NCBI GenBank assembly: GCA_937960625.1
Contig: CALGPD010000252.1
Coordinates: 1-6,315, forward strand
Source of the DNA: an uncultured Spirochaetia bacterium
GTDB taxonomy: Bacteria > Spirochaetota > CALGPD01
Direction of reading: 5' to 3'
DNA: 6,315 bases
Shown here piece after piece: positions 5,910-6,315 of this stretch (within the stretch, counting starts at the first letter, position 1; each line of letters opens with the position of its first letter). The notes beneath the pieces are model-generated. The model was not told where the DNA came from. It was given only the letters and a program-made list of their open reading frames with translations, and searched no databases. A program made the translations under genes and the position numbers.

Positions 5910-6315
5910 ATGAACTTCAAAATGGCAAGTACGTTTAAACCCGCGGGTGACCAGCCCAAAGCTATTGAGCAACTCGTTAAAGGAATAAATGAATATAAAA
6001 AGCGCCAGACTTTACTCGGTGTTACCGGCTCAGGTAAAACCTTTACCATGGCAAAAGTTATTGAAGCAGTAAACAGGCCCGCATTAATTATTTCGCATAA
6101 TAAAACTCTGGCTGCTCAGCTTTACCGGGAGTTTAAAGAATTCTTTCCCCAGAACGCTGTTGAGTATTTTGTAAGTTATTACGATTATTATCAACCAGAA
6201 GCATACGTTGTTTCTACTGATACATATATTGAAAAAGATTCAAGTATCAATGATGAAATTGACCGACTGCGGTTATCTGCAACGGCTTCACTTATGGATA
6301 GACAGGATACTATAA
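5910..6315 (+). CDS. uvrB: UvrABC excision nuclease subunit B, N-terminal part (3' partial)
   Basis: The first 135 residues of the damage-verifying DNA helicase-like subunit of bacterial nucleotide excision repair, truncated by the window end; full proteins are about 660-680 residues. The start is clear: GGAGA at 5899-5903 lies 6 nt upstream, the N terminus (MNFK, then FKPAGDQPKAIEQL) fits the family, and an ATG at 5905 is in a frame that stops at once. Walker A GVTGSGKT is at 37-44 with Lys43. Helicase motif Ia appears as HNKTLAAQLYREF (63-75). The DNA-wedging beta hairpin begins with YFVSYYDYYQPEAY (86-99), whose aromatic residues (Y90, Y91, Y93, Y94) contact damaged DNA, followed by DTYIEKDSSINDEID (104-118). 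One detail: residue 101 is Val where I recall Pro (YVP) in most homologues. In many bacteria uvrB is induced by DNA damage through LexA; no familiar LexA box is visible here. Confidence 0.97.
   Translation, partial: MNFKMASTFKPAGDQPKAIEQLVKGINEYKKRQTLLGVTGSGKTFTMAKVIEAVNRPALIISHNKTLAAQLYREFKEFFPQNAVEYFVSYYDYYQPEAYVVSTDTYIEKDSSINDEIDRLRLSATASLMDRQDTI

Noticed and set aside
1..6315. CRISPR arrays, tRNA or rRNA genes, insertion sequences, attachment sites
   Set aside because: No regularly spaced repeats, no cloverleaf or rRNA segments, and no transposase or terminal repeats were seen on either strand.

Overview
This is an AT-rich window (roughly a third G+C by eye) read with the standard genetic code. 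It suggests a Gram-negative-type or deeply branching AT-rich bacterium. The metal-binding lipoprotein recalls spirochaete TroA more than proteobacterial ZnuA, but nothing here fixes the phylum.

Layout. Positions 1-959 hold the 3' end of a fold-type I PLP aminotransferase of the MocR/2-aminoadipate transaminase group, cut by the window edge. After a 154-bp gap with candidate promoters and a palindrome, positions 1114-5202 hold a four-gene Mn/Zn-type ABC importer operon on the + strand: troA (binding lipoprotein), troB (ATPase), and troC and troD (two paralogous ABC-3 permeases). A class I SAM-dependent methyltransferase (5194-5697, - strand) converges on the operon and overlaps the last 9 bases of troD. 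A 212-bp divergent promoter region separates it from the 5' end of uvrB (5910 to the window end, + strand).

How the genes work together. TroA captures a divalent metal outside the inner membrane, the TroC/TroD pair forms the channel, and TroB powers it. The gene order A-B-C-D is that of the Treponema tro operon, but no DtxR-family repressor gene (troR) lies next to it. Instead both permeases carry about 100 extra cytoplasmic residues at the C terminus that read like DtxR-type winged helices. The TroD tail also has a His/Cys/Asp-rich stretch. These paired tails are the most interesting feature of the window. A near-perfect palindrome overlaps the putative -10 element of the operon, where a metal-dependent repressor would be expected to act. 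The aminotransferase, methyltransferase and uvrB show no obvious functional link to metal uptake.
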